Shown piece by piece: positions 53,111 to 64,000 of a stretch of DNA of 64,000 nucleotides (positions within the stretch are counted from its first letter, which is position 1; every line of letters begins with the position of its first letter). The translations under genes and the position numbers were made by a program. This DNA comes from Delphinapterus leucas. Its lineage: Eukaryota > Chordata > Mammalia > Artiodactyla > Monodontidae. The notes beneath the pieces were generated by a model. That model was not told the DNA's origin, ran no database searches, and worked only from the letters and a program-made list of their open reading frames with translations. Location of the stretch: assembly GCF_002288925.2 (NCBI RefSeq), contig NW_022098026.1:17693290-17757289 (forward strand). The letters are read 5' to 3'.

Positions 53111-53539
53111 TATATGAAGAGTTTATTACACTTGCTGTTCTGCAAATTGCAAAGTTGGAATTTTTTTTTCCTACGATAGATCCCTGGTAGGCCTAATCGA
53201 GGAAAAGAGGAGCATAGTCAAATTAGCTATGAAATAGGAGAAATTAGATAGTTTCTATTATAACAAAATTGAAATTATGGAGAAATAAAATTTTAGTGAA
53301 ATAAAAATGACCATAGTTAACCAGAGAGGTAGAAAACCTGAATAGACGAATCAAAACAAAAACAAAATTAAAGGTTGTTAATAATGTACTAGTTTAAAAA
53401 GTACCAAGCCCTTATAATTTTTGATTCATTTGTCTTCAGGGATCCCATAATTCTTGTTATTCAAATGATTCCTTAATATAAGGATGGGAAGTTTCTAGTT
53501 CATTTGTTTGAAAACTATTTTCTGTAGAGTTCTAGCAAT

Positions 53540-54560
53540 CTGGGTTTGCAGTTATTTTCTTTCAGTGTGGTCTTTTGCTTTTCATTATTGTTGAAAAGCA
53601 GCTGGTTTTTCTCATTCTTTTTTGAAAATCATGTCTTTTTGGGTTTTAGAATTCTCTTTGATATTCTGCAGTTTGATATATCTTGCTTTTTATTTATCTT
53701 ACTTTGAGATTCTTGGGCTCCTTAAACATGTTGGTTGATTGCTTTCATCAAATATGCAATATTCAGATCCTGCCTCTGCCCTATGTTTCTTCTTTTCTTC
53801 TTCAGGAATTCGATAGTTGTCACTCTGCCCTCTACATTGTTTGAACCCTCTTTTGTATGTTCTATCTTTTTATCTTTTTGCTGTTTTCTGGATACTTTCT
53901 TTTGTTTTCCAATTCTATTGTATCTAATCTGCTGCAAGACTTATTACATTTTTGTTTATGTTGATTTCTGTATATCTAGAAGTTTTATTTGGCTCTTTTC
54001 CAAATCTACTACACACTTTTCATATTTTGCTGCTTTCTGAAGATATTTTCAAGCTTGATATGTAATGATCATTTTTGTCATCTGCCACATGGGTCTGGTT
54101 ATGCTTTCTATAAATTGCACTGATTCTTGCGTGTTGTATCTTGCTTTTCCTTCTGGATTTAGTTATCTTTCATTTTGAACTCTTCATTGGCCTTGAAAAA
54201 TCATTTTTGGAGGTCCTTAAGTCCTAGCATGAAGATGCCTTCCTCCCAAGGAGTTTTACATTTGCTTTTGCCAGGCACTGACACTAGAGACACTACCAAG
54301 TTAGGACAACTTCATACTCATTTCATGACTTGGGATGTGCTGGACCTCCCAGGTCATGAATTTATTCCTCCTATCCACAGGAGGGCCAACCACATTCACA
54401 GTGCCTGTGTTCCTTTCCACCTTTTCCTTTTGATTTGCTTGGTGGGGAGTGGGAGTTGCTTTTGGTTCACCCTTACCCTGAGCCTATAGCCCTTTAGGGT
54501 CCCAGCTTAGAGTGGGGAGGATCTTCTCTTCAGTTTTCCACCTTGACCTTTATGCCTTTT
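53540..54560 (-). repeat. Probable old LINE-1-derived sequence (L1M/HAL1-like)
   Basis: 'gttgatttctgtatatctag' followed by 'aagttttatttggctctttt', and 'ttcattttgaactcttcatt', recall reversed L1M/HAL1 sequence. An open frame at 53735-54040 is low-complexity hydrophobic and has no other support. Confidence 0.4.
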
Positions 54561-54799
54561 GCCCCATGAAGCATCCAGGGTCAACCCAAAGAAGGCTAAT
54601 GGGCAAAAGTCCTCAGTGCAAAGGCAGCTTCAGTGTTTAAAAGTTCCACTTTGCTCTCTGAATTCCCACTTTACTTACTCTTCAACACTTTAGTGCTTTT
54701 AAGTGTTTCTTTAAGACTGTGGCATCCAACACTTTCAGTTTTCAATGGGAAGACTGGTCCAAATAATCTAGCCCACGATTATTGGTAAAAAGAAGTCCT

Positions 54800-55028
54800 G
54801 ATTCATTTATTTTATTTATTTATTTTTTTTTTTTGCGGTACGCGGGCCTCTCACGGTTGTGGCCTCTCTCCCGTTGCGGAGCACAGGCTCCGGACGCGCA
54901 GGCTCAGCGGCCATGGCTCACGGGCCCAGCCGCTCCGCGGCATGTGGGATCTTCCCGGACTGGGGCACGAACCCATGTCCCCTGCATCGGCAGGCGGACT
55001 CTCAACCACTGCGCCACCAGGGAAGCCC
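54800..55028 (-). mobile_element. Young-type CHR SINE, antisense
   Basis: Complete reversed copy: 'tttgcggtacgcgggcctct' to 'gcgccaccagggaagccc', with a long T/ttta tail. It is well preserved against the other young copies in the window. Confidence 0.96.
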
Positions 55029-56044
55029 TAAGCTGCAAATTTTTAGTAAAATTCCAGTCAGACTCCTATGGAAAAATTATTCTAAAGTTCGTATGAAGAA
55101 TAAAAGTGCAAGATTTCCCCCCAAAGAAAGTTGAGACGGGAGTTGTGCTACTACGTATTTAAACTTACTGAAAGCCTCCTGTAATCAGAAGAGTAAAATA
55201 CTGTGCTGAAATATTTGAGGATGAAAGGTCATAATGTCTGCAACTTATCAGATGGTTAAGCAAAAAAAATTGTATAGAGAAAACAACTGTGGCAAAATGT
55301 TAACAGTTGATGAATCTAGATGAAAGGTACAGATGTTCATTGTACTATTATTATGACTTTTCTGTAAGTTTAAAATTCTTCAAAATAAAAGTTGGAGATA
55401 AAACAGTATACATACAATACACCGTCATGGAACAAAGAATCTAGAAACCGTGTAAGTGGGAATTTGAATATGATAAACATCAGGAACAAGCTTTCATTAA
55501 ATAATGAATGATGTGTTCATATGGAAAAGTATAGATCTTTCACATTATACTCAAAGAAATGCTCACACGAGTTAAAGATCTAAATGTAAAAAAAAGAAAC
55601 TATAAAAATACTGAGAGAAAATAAAGGAAATATAACCTCAAGGTAGGAAAAGACTTACTAAGCAAGATAAGCATATCCCAGGAGCTGTAGAGGAAAACAG
55701 ATTCTTTTTAAGCCCATCTGTTTGCAAAAGTAAAATGCTATGTTGCTTATATAGAGAACTGTTGAGGATGCAGAGAAATGGGAGCACTCAGTGTATTATA
55801 GGAATGTACATTACCATAATATTTTTGGCAAATCTGTCTTCTCTTAAAGCTACAAGTGCACACGGCCTTTGACCCAGTTATTCCCACTTACCAGAATGTA
55901 TCCCACAGAAAGCTCAGATAGAAAAGGATATGTGTACAAGGGTGATCAAAGCAGGATTGTTTGTAATGAAAAAACTGGAAAAGTAAATGCATCAAAGGGG
56001 GAATTGTTGAGTAATTGGTGCTGTATCAATTAAAAAGTAAAGTG

Positions 56045-56246
56045 GGGGGCTTCCGTGGTGGCGCAGTGGTTGAGAGTCCACCTGCCGATGCAGGGGACAC
56101 GGGTTTGTGCCCCGGTCCGGGAAGATCCCGCATGCCGCGGGGCGGCTGGGCCCGTGGGCCGTGGCCGCTGAGCCTGAGCGTCCGGAGCCTGTGCTCCGCA
56201 ACGGGAGAGGCCACAGCAGTGAGAGGCCCGCATACCGCAAAAAAAA
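56045..56246 (+). mobile_element. Young-type CHR SINE, sense
   Basis: Complete copy 'gggcttccgtggtggcgcag' to 'gaggcccgcataccgc' plus A tail. A 13-nt exact target-site duplication, aaaaagtaaagtg, lies at 56032-56044 and about 56247-56259. Confidence 0.96.
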
Positions 56247-56466
56247 AAAAAGTAAAGTGTACTTCTACATGTTGACTAGTAAGTATATTTCATGTAATAT
56301 ATTTAGCATGATTCTGTAAAATATATAAATCCTTTATGTGTGTTTCTGTAAGCAAAGAGATACGAAGGGACACATACTAAACTGTTAACATTGATCACCT
56401 CTGAGTAGGATTGGAGATCAAAAGGAAAAAACTTACATACACTTAGGACCTGTTTTGTACATTTAA

Positions 56467-56732
56467 CTTCTTTTTTTTTTGGCCGTGTTGGGTCTTCGTT
56501 GTTGTGCGCGGGCTTTCTCTAGTTGTGGCGAGTGGGGGCTCCTCTTCGTTGCGGTGCACGGCTTATTGTCGTGGCTTCTCTTGTTGCGGAGCATGGGCTC
56601 TAGGCACACAGGCTCTAGAGCACGGGCTTAGTTGCTCTGGGGCATGTGGGATCCTCCTGGGCCAGGGCTCAAACCCGTGTCCCCTGAATTGGCAGGCAGA
56701 TTCTTAACCACTGAGCCACCAGGGAAGCCCTA
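56467..56732 (-). mobile_element. CHR SINE, long subtype, antisense
   Basis: T run, 'ggccgtgttgggtcttcgtt' to 'gagccaccagggaagccc'. It lies tail-to-tail with the sense SINE at 56045. Confidence 0.92.
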
Positions 56733-57399
56733 ACCTTTTTTTTTAAGTAGGGTGTACTTTGTATATGTACATTTCTTTCACTTTAATGCTTTTTTCAACA
56801 AGATGTCCTAACTATGTACAAAATTTTTTAAATGATTATTGAAAACACTGTAAGATGATACATTGCTGTTTTACTATTTTGTAATTTTTGTTTAGGAAAA
56901 TCTTAACTATATGTAGTCTAACAACTACTAGATATTTTATATTAGTAATTTAATATAGCGTGTTCTGAGTTAGTATTACTATGTTATTTTTAAAATCCTT
57001 TTATGAGAGTAAGGCTAAAAAATTATTTGAATTACATTTTCTGATAATTTTAGGATTTTAAAGCATAATAAACATTTGAAGTAAATATGAACATTAAAAA
57101 ATTGCGGGGAAATTACTGGCTTTCTCAGTTCATTTCTGCCAGTTTTAAAGTGGTTTGGATTGAAGCATGAACAAAGATAAGATAGCAACAGATTGGTATG
57201 GTTTAATTACCAGATTTTTTTTTTTAACTGTATTTGTCGAGTTATTATCTACATTGTGCCCTCAGACATCACTCAAGCAAATTAGGTGCTTCTGTTGTAT
57301 TTCTAGTAGTTCCTCTTTTAGTTTTGGTTGGTTTTGCTCTAGAGAAAAACTTTTTCTCAGCCACAAGAGACTAATATATATAGATTTGAGTTCATTGAC

Positions 57400-58695
57400 T
57401 CTTGGAGTCTTGAAGCTGCTTCTTTGGGACTGCCTCTGAATGGGATGATGATACACCCCAGCAATACACCTTTCACTGTATATTTTTTTGGTGGTTTTCC
57501 TAGTGGTTACCCTGGGAATTACAACTAACATCTTAGTTTGTAACAAGTATGAACTAATAACAATTTAGTTTCATATAGAGAAAAAGAGTTATAAAGCAAA
57601 ACATACATTATTAGTGACTTTTGTATTTACCTATGTAGTTACCATTGTTGTTTATTTCTTTGGATGAATTCAAGTTAATGCTAGTATTCTTTTGTTTCAA
57701 CGTGAAGGACTCACTTTAGGTTTTCCTATAGGACAGGTCTATTGGTGATGAATAAGCTCTCAGTTTTTTACTTACCTGGGAATGTCTTAGTCTTTTTTTT
57801 TAGTCACTTTGTATATGTTTTCCTACTGCCTTCTGGCCTCTGGTTTCTGATGTGAAATCAGCTATTAATCTTATTTTGAAGATGCTCTCTTTGACTTTCA
57901 GTAACTTGATTACAGTGTGTCTCAGTGTGGATTGCTTTGAGTTTATCCTGCTTGGAGTTTGTTGAGCTTCTTGGATGTGTAGACTAACAGATTTCATCAA
58001 GTTGGAGGAGTTTGGGGCCATTATTTCTTCAAATACTCTTTCTCTTCTCCTTCTGGGACTCCCATTATGCATATGTTGGTACATGTAGCGGTGTCCTACT
58101 GGTCTCTGAGGTTCTGTTCATTTTTCTTCATTATTTTCTCTTTCCGTTTCTCAGGCTGAATAATCTCAGTTGACTTACCAAGTTTGCTTATTCTTTCCCT
58201 GCTCAAATCTGCTATAAACCCTCAAGTAGAATTTTCATTTATTGTACTTTTCATCTCCAGAATTTCTACTTGGCTTCTTTTTATAATTTGTCTCTATTGA
58301 TATTTGCTATTTGATGGTGATATTTGCTATTTTTATGGTTTCCTTTAGTTCTCTGTACGTGGTTTCCTTTGGCTCTCTGGACATTTAAAACACCTGATTT
58401 AAAAGTCTTTGCCTAATAAGCCTAATGTCTGGGCTTCCTCAGGGACACTTCCTATTAATTTCTTTTTTTCCTGTTTATAGGCCATACTATTTTATTTTTT
58501 TGCATGCCTTATAATTTTTGTTGAAAACTGAACATTGTGACGATTATATGGCAACTCTGGAAATCATATTCTCCCCTGTCCCCAGGGTGGTTGTTCTGCT
58601 TGTTCTGTTATTGGTTTAGTGACCTTTCTGAAATAATTTTGTAAAAGCTTGTATTATTTTTTGTGTGGCCATTGAAGTCTGTCCCATTAGCTTAG
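57400..58695 (-). repeat. Old LINE-1-derived sequence (L1M-type), antisense
   Basis: 'tttgttgagcttcttggatg', 'ccattatttcttcaaatact', 'ctgggactcccattatgcat', 'gggcttcctcagggacactt', 'ttgttgaaaactgaacattg': phrases I recall as a common L1M-derived repeat. The exact part of LINE-1 is not certain. Confidence 0.6.
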
Positions 58696-58708
58696 TTGTC
58701 AGCTAGTT

Positions 58709-59049
58709 CTTTTCTTTTTTTTTTAATTTATTTATTTTTAATTAATTTAGTTTTGGCTGCATTGGGTCTTTGTTGCTGCACGCAGGCTTTCTCTAGTTGC
58801 AGCGAGCAGGGGCTATTCTTCATTGCAGTGCGCAGGCTTCTCATTGCAGTGGCTTCTCTTGTGGAGCACAGGCTCTAGGTGTGCGGGCTTCAGTAGTTGT
58901 GGCTTGCAGGCTTTAGAGCACAGGCTCAGTAGTTGTGGTGCACGGCTTAGTTGCTCCGCGGCAAGTGGGATCTTCCCGGACCAGAGATCAAACCCGTGTC
59001 CCCTGCATTGGCAGACATATTCTTAACCACTGTGCCACCAGGGAAGTCC
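58709..59049 (-). mobile_element. CHR SINE, long subtype, antisense
   Basis: Complete long copy, 'ggctgcattgggtctttgtt' to 'gtgccaccagggaagtcc'. Direct repeat cagctagtt lies at 58700-58708 and 59050-59058. Confidence 0.93.
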
Positions 59050-59059
59050 CAGCTAGTTA

Positions 59060-61935
59060 TTTTCAAGAGATGTCCTTTAATACCCCTAAGCAAAAAATAA
59101 AGCTCTCCCAGTCTTGGCAGATGGGTTTTTGTGTATGCCGAGGTACACCTTTAACACTTGGGCAGCTTACAGCTCTTTCTTAACCTTCGTTTTATGTGCA
59201 GAGCCTGACGCCTGAAAAGTGTAGGGACTTGTTAGTTCTTTTCTGAGCGTGCTGCCAGCACTGGGCATGCCCATGGCCTTTTAGGTTTCCCAGAATATGC
59301 AGGAGCTTTTCAAAGCCTTTATTCCCAAAGCATCTCCTTCACCAGCCTTTCCTCCAAGGCTTTTTGCCCCAACTGTTATTCTTTGCAGGCATTGGCTACT
59401 ACATTTGCCTTTAACTGCTTTTGACAAATGCCAATTTAAAATTGTAAATTTTATGGTATTTGAACTATATACTCAATTTTTTAAAATAGCAAAACACACG
59501 ACTAAAGAGTGTGGTCTAAGAAGGATCAAGAACAGGTCATAGAAGAAAATTTAAAATCTGATACCTTTTATTAGAACACCTTGTACTCAGTAATTGTAGG
59601 TCTGTCAGCATTCTGAAAGTAAATGATCCTTACCCCTCTGGCTTTTCACTTGGCTAGCTGTATCAGAAATCTGGTCAGCAGTTGTTCCTTCCTCAGCTAT
59701 CTTAAGGTTTAAGATTAGTGCCCAGGCTCCAGTTGATTTTTACTGGTTCCAATTATGATTTGTTTCCCAAATATTACTTGACAGCGAAATTTCATTTACT
59801 GTCCTTCATAGACTCTTTCACTGGGATCTATACCAAAGCCACGGGTTGTTTGATGAGGTGATAATCGGCAAAAAGCTGACCTAGAGACATGTCAAATGCA
59901 GGGATTGGGCCCTTTAGGCTAAGCACTGTTTATATTTTATTTGTTACTGGTTGGCATCAAACAAGCAGGGAGGGAGTCCCTTGAGATTCTCAGACTATAG
60001 AATTTGCTGATGCAGATTTTTCATTGTTTCATTGTTATGCTCGTGAAATGTATGGAGAACACTTTTTTCTTTTAAAAAAATTGCGTTTATATATAGATAA
60101 TACTTTAGTCACCAGAAGCACATTCAAACACAAGTTAGTAGTATTTCTAGTACATGTCTCACACGTATAATTGCTACTTAACTATTCAATTCTACTTGAA
60201 TATCCTGTACTCTGTGCTAAACATGATTTTTATTTGCTGTTTTTAACTAAAGATATAAGTCACTTATTAATATTGTGGTCTTCTGAAACGTAGGATTTAA
60301 TGGGCACGAGTTGGGATAGGACACATGTTGGGAAAATAATGTAAAGCTGTTATAAATTGGGGTGTCTTTGAATATAGTTTAATGATCAGTTCATATGCAG
60401 AGTAAACAAAGTTCCATCCAGTTGCAAAGCAGAATTGACCCCCTGCTTTTCATAATAGTTGAGTCTAATCTAAAATGTAATTTGTTTAAAGATGAGCATA
60501 TAAATGTTTGGTAGCCTTGACATATAAGAATGAGTAATTTTCTAAAAAAAAAAAGTAATCTTTAGAGGAACTGATTGCTCTCTAGTCAAAACTTGTTATC
60601 AAAATAAGGGGGTTTATTTAATCCAAGATTAATGATAAATAAAAATATCAAAGATATCCATCATCTGTTTTCTGTCATGTCTGCTTTCACAGTGCTACAC
60701 TTTCTTAACCCACATCATGTTTTCTTTCTACCCACAGCCTAGCACATAAATTTCAGTCTGTCTCTGCCTTTCTTTCATATACATACAACAATGAATAAGT
60801 AAGGCAGAAGTTCTCAGTAATTTTTAATTCAGGACTTCCTAACAATTGAAAATGCTACCACCATGATGACTGTTCTCATTAGTATTCAGTCTTGGGGGAA
60901 ATGCATATGTGTGCCAGGATAGGACCCCCTACCACAGCTTAGAGACTAAATTCATGTTATATGAACAGCTATAAGTTTTATTATCCTTAGGTTTTCCTAA
61001 GGATAAGTACATAAAATGAATGTAAAGGGCCAGGCAACATACCTAGAGCAAGTCTTTCCCTGAACCTTACCCAAAGAAAAAAACTATTTCTAGTAGGAGA
61101 TTTTAGTTTTAGTGTTTTATTTGATTATAAGTTTAAGAAGGCCTGAAGAAGGTTTTTTTTTAACTCTATTAGGTATGCTATTTCCTTCCTTTGGCACAAG
61201 TCACACTAATGTTTGGATTTATGTACAAGTGACTCTTGCTTTATGTAAACCCATTTTTTAGCAATTTTAGAGTCAGTGAATTGGTAGACTATTGTAGAAT
61301 CTGATACTTTATGCTTCGAACTTTTAGCCTGCAACATATCAGCTAGGTTAGATCATGTTATCACCTGTTGAGTAGAGTATAAGAAACCAGATCTACTGTA
61401 TGAGATCCAGACATGGAGGAACTCAACATGGACCCAAAGATAAAGCAAATAGAGAATGGGCTATGAAGTCGAGAGAGCCAGAGCTATACCTCGCGACTAA
61501 GGAAATAGGAGTTATTAAAAGTTTGTTAGTTTTCACTTCCAGTCTCTGGGCTTTTTAATAACAATTTTAAAAAGTAGAATTTGCTTTTCATAAAGTCTCT
61601 TGATGACTTAAGTCTTCCAAACCATGCTTGTTTTATAGAGCACAGAATATCCAATTTAAAAAAAATTGGATGGTTTGGGGATTCCATTTAAGCAATTGAT
61701 TGCCTTTGTTTACTGTTATTAGAAAACATTAGATGAATCTAGGCTATTCTCAGCTATTTCTTAAACATTAAAATCATTTAGGAGAAAAACAAAGCTTTCC
61801 AATTGCTGTGTTTATCATGTGCATTAATATATCATGTACATCTAATACCTAATCATTGATGGCTGGTAATAATAGATGCTCACTAAGAACTGAAAGAATG
61901 ACTGACTAGATTAACTGTATTGTTGTTCTTTTAAG
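59060..61935 (+). other. PAIP2 intron 1, distal part without recognised repeats
   Basis: About 2.9 kb of AT-rich sequence before the first coding exon. No SINE, recent LINE-1 or supported ORF is seen. Confidence 0.5.
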
Positions 61936-61961
61936 GTTAAAAACTATATCTAACACCAACC
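61936..61961 (+). other. PAIP2: PAIP2 exon 2, 5' UTR part
   Basis: 26 nt between acceptor 'tgttcttttaag' and the start codon; no upstream ATG. Context at the start is 'caaccATGa' with A at -3, favourable. Confidence 0.85.
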
Positions 61962-62099
61962 ATGAAAGATCCAAGTCGCAGCAGTACTAGCCCAAGCATC
62001 ATCAATGAAGATGTGATTATTAACGGTCATTCTCATGAAGATGACAATCCATTTGCAGAGTACATGTGGATGGAAAATGAAGAGGAATTCAACAGACAA
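61962..62099 (+). CDS. PAIP2: PAIP2 coding exon 1
   Basis: 138 nt, 46 codons, phase 0 at both ends. It contains the first half of the PABP-binding PAM1 region. The donor gttagt is weaker than consensus gtaagt. Confidence 0.96.
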
Positions 62100-63663
62100 G
62101 TTAGTTTTGTGTATAAACATGCTCTTTTATTGTAGCCTATGACAGCTGTCATATAATATAAATGTACTTTTCCCTGAAATGCATTTTTCACCTGGTCCCT
62201 TATATATGAAATACATGGATTTATGTGCCACCACTCCTATTTTAGTTGGATGCTGATTACTACCAGGTTTAACTGCTCATTGAAATAACCTAAGGAGCTT
62301 TTTTCGGGGTCCCACCCAGAGATTCTGATTCAGAAGGATTTAGGGTGGAGCCTGGGAAACGTGTTTTTTAAAAGCTCCCAGGTGGTTCCAGTGAGCAATT
62401 AGGTTTGGAAACCACTACCTTACACCAGTCAGATTGTTCTACTGCAGTGAAAGTCAAGAGAGCTGGAATCAGGAGCAAATAGGCACAGGTACTGGGGTAC
62501 AGATTGTACTGTTTTTCGTGTAAGGTTCTCATTCTGATCAGCCTCAAAATCTGACACCACTGTTTTTTTTAGAGAACTCTCATACATTGATAGATGTCTT
62601 TTATTCCCATATTTCTGGTACCTGTTTCTACCTTTCATCTAGTTTCTCTCTGATCCTGGCTTTGATAATTAGTAGCCAGCTTGATTTCACCATATCCAGT
62701 TATATATATTCAAGAGTAAAGCAATGTAGTCTTATTTCAGTGAGAATGTTTAGTTGCTGACCCTACCCTCCAAATAATTTTATTTTATTTTTTTAAATTT
62801 TGGCTGTGTTGGGTCTTCGTTGCTGCATGAGGGCTTTTTCTAGTTGTGGTGAGCGGGGGCTACTCTTTGTTGCGGTGCACGGGCTTCTCATTGAGGTGGC
62901 TTCTCCTGTTGCGGAGCACAGGCTCTAGGTGTGCGGACGTCAGTAGTTGTGGTGCGAGGGCTCAGTAGTTGTGGCTCACGTGCTCTAGAGTGCAGGCTTA
63001 GTAGTTGTGGCACACAGGCTTAGTTGCTCCGTGGCACATGGGATCTTCCCGGACCAGGGCTCAAACCCATGTCCCCTGCATTGGCAGGTGGATTCTTAAC
63101 CACTGTGCCACCAGGGAAGTCCTACCCAAAGATTTTTTTTTCCAGTCATTTTTGAGTGGGTTTAGGGTTTGTATAGTTTTAGAAGTATCATAGGTAATTC
63201 TGATACACATTCCTCCATGAGAACACTTCTTTGTTACTTCTTCCCCGCCACCCTCAGTGGAAAAAAAGAATATTCTGCTGTGACAAGTAAAGACATAGCA
63301 AAACCCTAAACAGATCTTTCCAGGTCTTATGGAAAAGATTTTTTTTTCCTTAGCACAGAAGCAAAGGAGGAAGGTATGACGTTATGTTTTTAAATGGTTT
63401 AGTTCAAGATTCTTTAAGCCTTTTCTAGTGATTTCATCTTACCAAGTATGCTATAAATTACCCTTTATTTATTATAAATCCAGATAGAAGAGGAGTTATG
63501 GGAAGAAGAATTTATTGAACGCTGTTTCCAAGAAATGCTGGAAGAAGAAGAGGAACATGAGTGGTTTATTCCAGCTCGAGATCTCCCACAAACTATGGAC
63601 CAAATCCAAGACCAATTTAATGACCTTGTTATCAGTGATGGCTCTTCCCTGGAAGATCTTGTG
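61962..63663 (+). CDS. PAIP2: PAIP2, poly(A)-binding-protein-interacting protein 2 (partial, 5' 106 codons)
   Basis: PAIP2 is a small acidic cytoplasmic protein that binds PABP through two motifs, displaces it from poly(A) and from the translation initiation machinery, and so represses translation. Join: 61962-62099 (residues 1-46, opening [18 protein letters not shown]) and 63484-63663 (residues 47-106), in frame, with donor 'caa|gttagt' and acceptor 'aaatccag'. The first motif region (PAM1, about residues 22-75, Glu-rich, with [16 protein letters not shown] and [13 protein letters not shown]) is complete. The second (PAM2, near the C-terminus) is expected in the next exon, beyond the window; the family length is 127 residues. 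The second exon ends at gtg|gtaaag. The reading frame is undamaged. Confidence 0.97.
62262..62417 (+). repeat. MER5A-type hAT DNA transposon remnant
   Basis: 'gggtcccacccagagattct', 'gattcagaaggatttagggt', 'tttaaaagctcccaggtggt', 'aggtttggaaaccacta': MER5A-like order, with a recognisable right end. Confidence 0.8.
62775..63122 (-). mobile_element. CHR SINE, long subtype, antisense
   Basis: Complete long copy, 'ttggctgtgttgggtcttcg' to 'gtgccaccagggaagtcc'. 'cctaccc' recurs on both sides as a short, aged duplication. Confidence 0.93.
63484..63663 (+). CDS. PAIP2: PAIP2 coding exon 2
   Basis: 180 nt, 60 codons, [10 protein letters not shown] through SSLEDLV, ending the acidic PAM1 region and the linker. 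Acceptor 'ttataaatccag', donor 'gtg|gtaaag'. Confidence 0.96.
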
Positions 63664-64000
63664 GTAAAGAGTTATTTTTTCATCTTTTTAAAACCTAGCT
63701 CATCTCTCCCATAAGTGGAAAAGCTAGCAGCCATCTGTTTAAGAAGAGTTCTACATCTCTTCCCCTTCAGAAATTCTGCTGCTTCTTACTATGGAAGCAG
63801 AGGCCTCCTGGTCTTACTTATGATAAGGAGTGACTTCTGACAACACTCTGGAGCTAGCCTGAGACTACTAACAGACTTCTTGCCACTGCTTTTAGATAAT
63901 GATAACTATGTTGCCCTAGGAAATGTCTTAAAGCATTAATTCAAAAGGGAGTACACAGGATGTTCATGTGACTTGCCTATGCAAAAGTAGCTTGATGGAG
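63664..64000 (+). other. PAIP2: PAIP2 intron 3, 5' part
   Basis: Begins gtaaag. No exon or repeat is recognised before the window edge. Confidence 0.8.

Larger units (their letters stand above)
55035..56790 (+). repeat. Old LINE-1 (L1M) ORF2/3' UTR, sense, hosting two SINEs
   Basis: 'ggcctttgacccagttattc', 'cagaatgtatcccacagaaa' and 'atcaaagcaggattgtttgt' follow the L1M order. It is interrupted at 56045 and 56467. Confidence 0.75.
46514..61935 (+). other. PAIP2: PAIP2 intron 1
   Basis: About 15.4 kb, crowded with LINE-1 fragments and SINEs listed separately, ending at acceptor 'ttgttgttcttttaag'. 47070-47930 and 59060-61930 hold mostly unassigned sequence. Human PAIP2 has alternative 5' UTR exons; none can be called here. 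Confidence 0.7.
62100..63483 (+). other. PAIP2: PAIP2 intron 2
   Basis: 1.38 kb carrying a MER5A-type element (62262-62417) and a long-subtype CHR SINE (62775-63122). Confidence 0.9.

Noticed and set aside
53735..54040. 101-codon open frame rich in Phe/Ser/Leu
   Set aside because: Low-complexity hydrophobic translation of a T-rich old LINE-like stretch, with no promoter, conserved motif or splice context.

Overview
This window is mammalian nuclear DNA, most probably from a whale or dolphin (Cetacea). Two things point there. First, spliced genes with GT-AG introns, CpG-island promoters and MIR/L2/LINE-1 remnants are present. Second, there are many copies of the cetartiodactyl tRNA-derived SINE family (CHR type: 'cttccctggtggcgcagtggttgag' head, 'cccgcgtaccgc' end), including near-intact copies of the young subfamily typical of toothed whales. 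No prokaryotic or CRISPR-like feature is seen.

Layout. 1-10.2 kb is repeat-rich upstream flank: old LINE-1 3' ends, an antisense LINE-1 ORF2 fragment, MIR, L2-like pieces and at least seven CHR SINEs. 10.2-11.3 kb is a CpG island holding two candidate first exons of MATR3. 21.5-39.5 kb carries the 14 coding exons of MATR3 (matrin 3), all joined in frame with consensus splice sites; the 3' UTR runs to at least about 40.5 kb and possibly about 41.3 kb. 41.4-46 kb is intergenic sequence with three CHR SINEs and a MER5A. 46.1-47.1 kb is a second CpG island, the PAIP2 promoter and non-coding exon 1. 46.5-61.9 kb is PAIP2 intron 1, full of LINE-1 and SINE insertions. PAIP2 coding exons lie at 61,962-62,099 and 63,484-63,663; its last coding exon is beyond the right edge.

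Both genes are on the + strand, tandem, 5-6 kb apart, in the same order as human 5q31.2. MATR3 encodes a nuclear-matrix RNA/DNA-binding protein (two matrin-type zinc fingers, two RRMs) acting in splicing and RNA retention. PAIP2 encodes a small acidic repressor of translation that binds poly(A)-binding protein. They are neighbours but not one pathway.

I found no unknown biological system. The observations most worth checking are a promoter-dependent upstream ORF in MATR3, a frameshifting alternative acceptor beside a UG-rich tract in a 107-nt MATR3 intron, a perfect palindromic ETS site at the PAIP2 promoter, a poly(A)-only retroposition scar, and a LINE-1 in the MATR3 RRM2 intron bordered by unusually long direct repeats.
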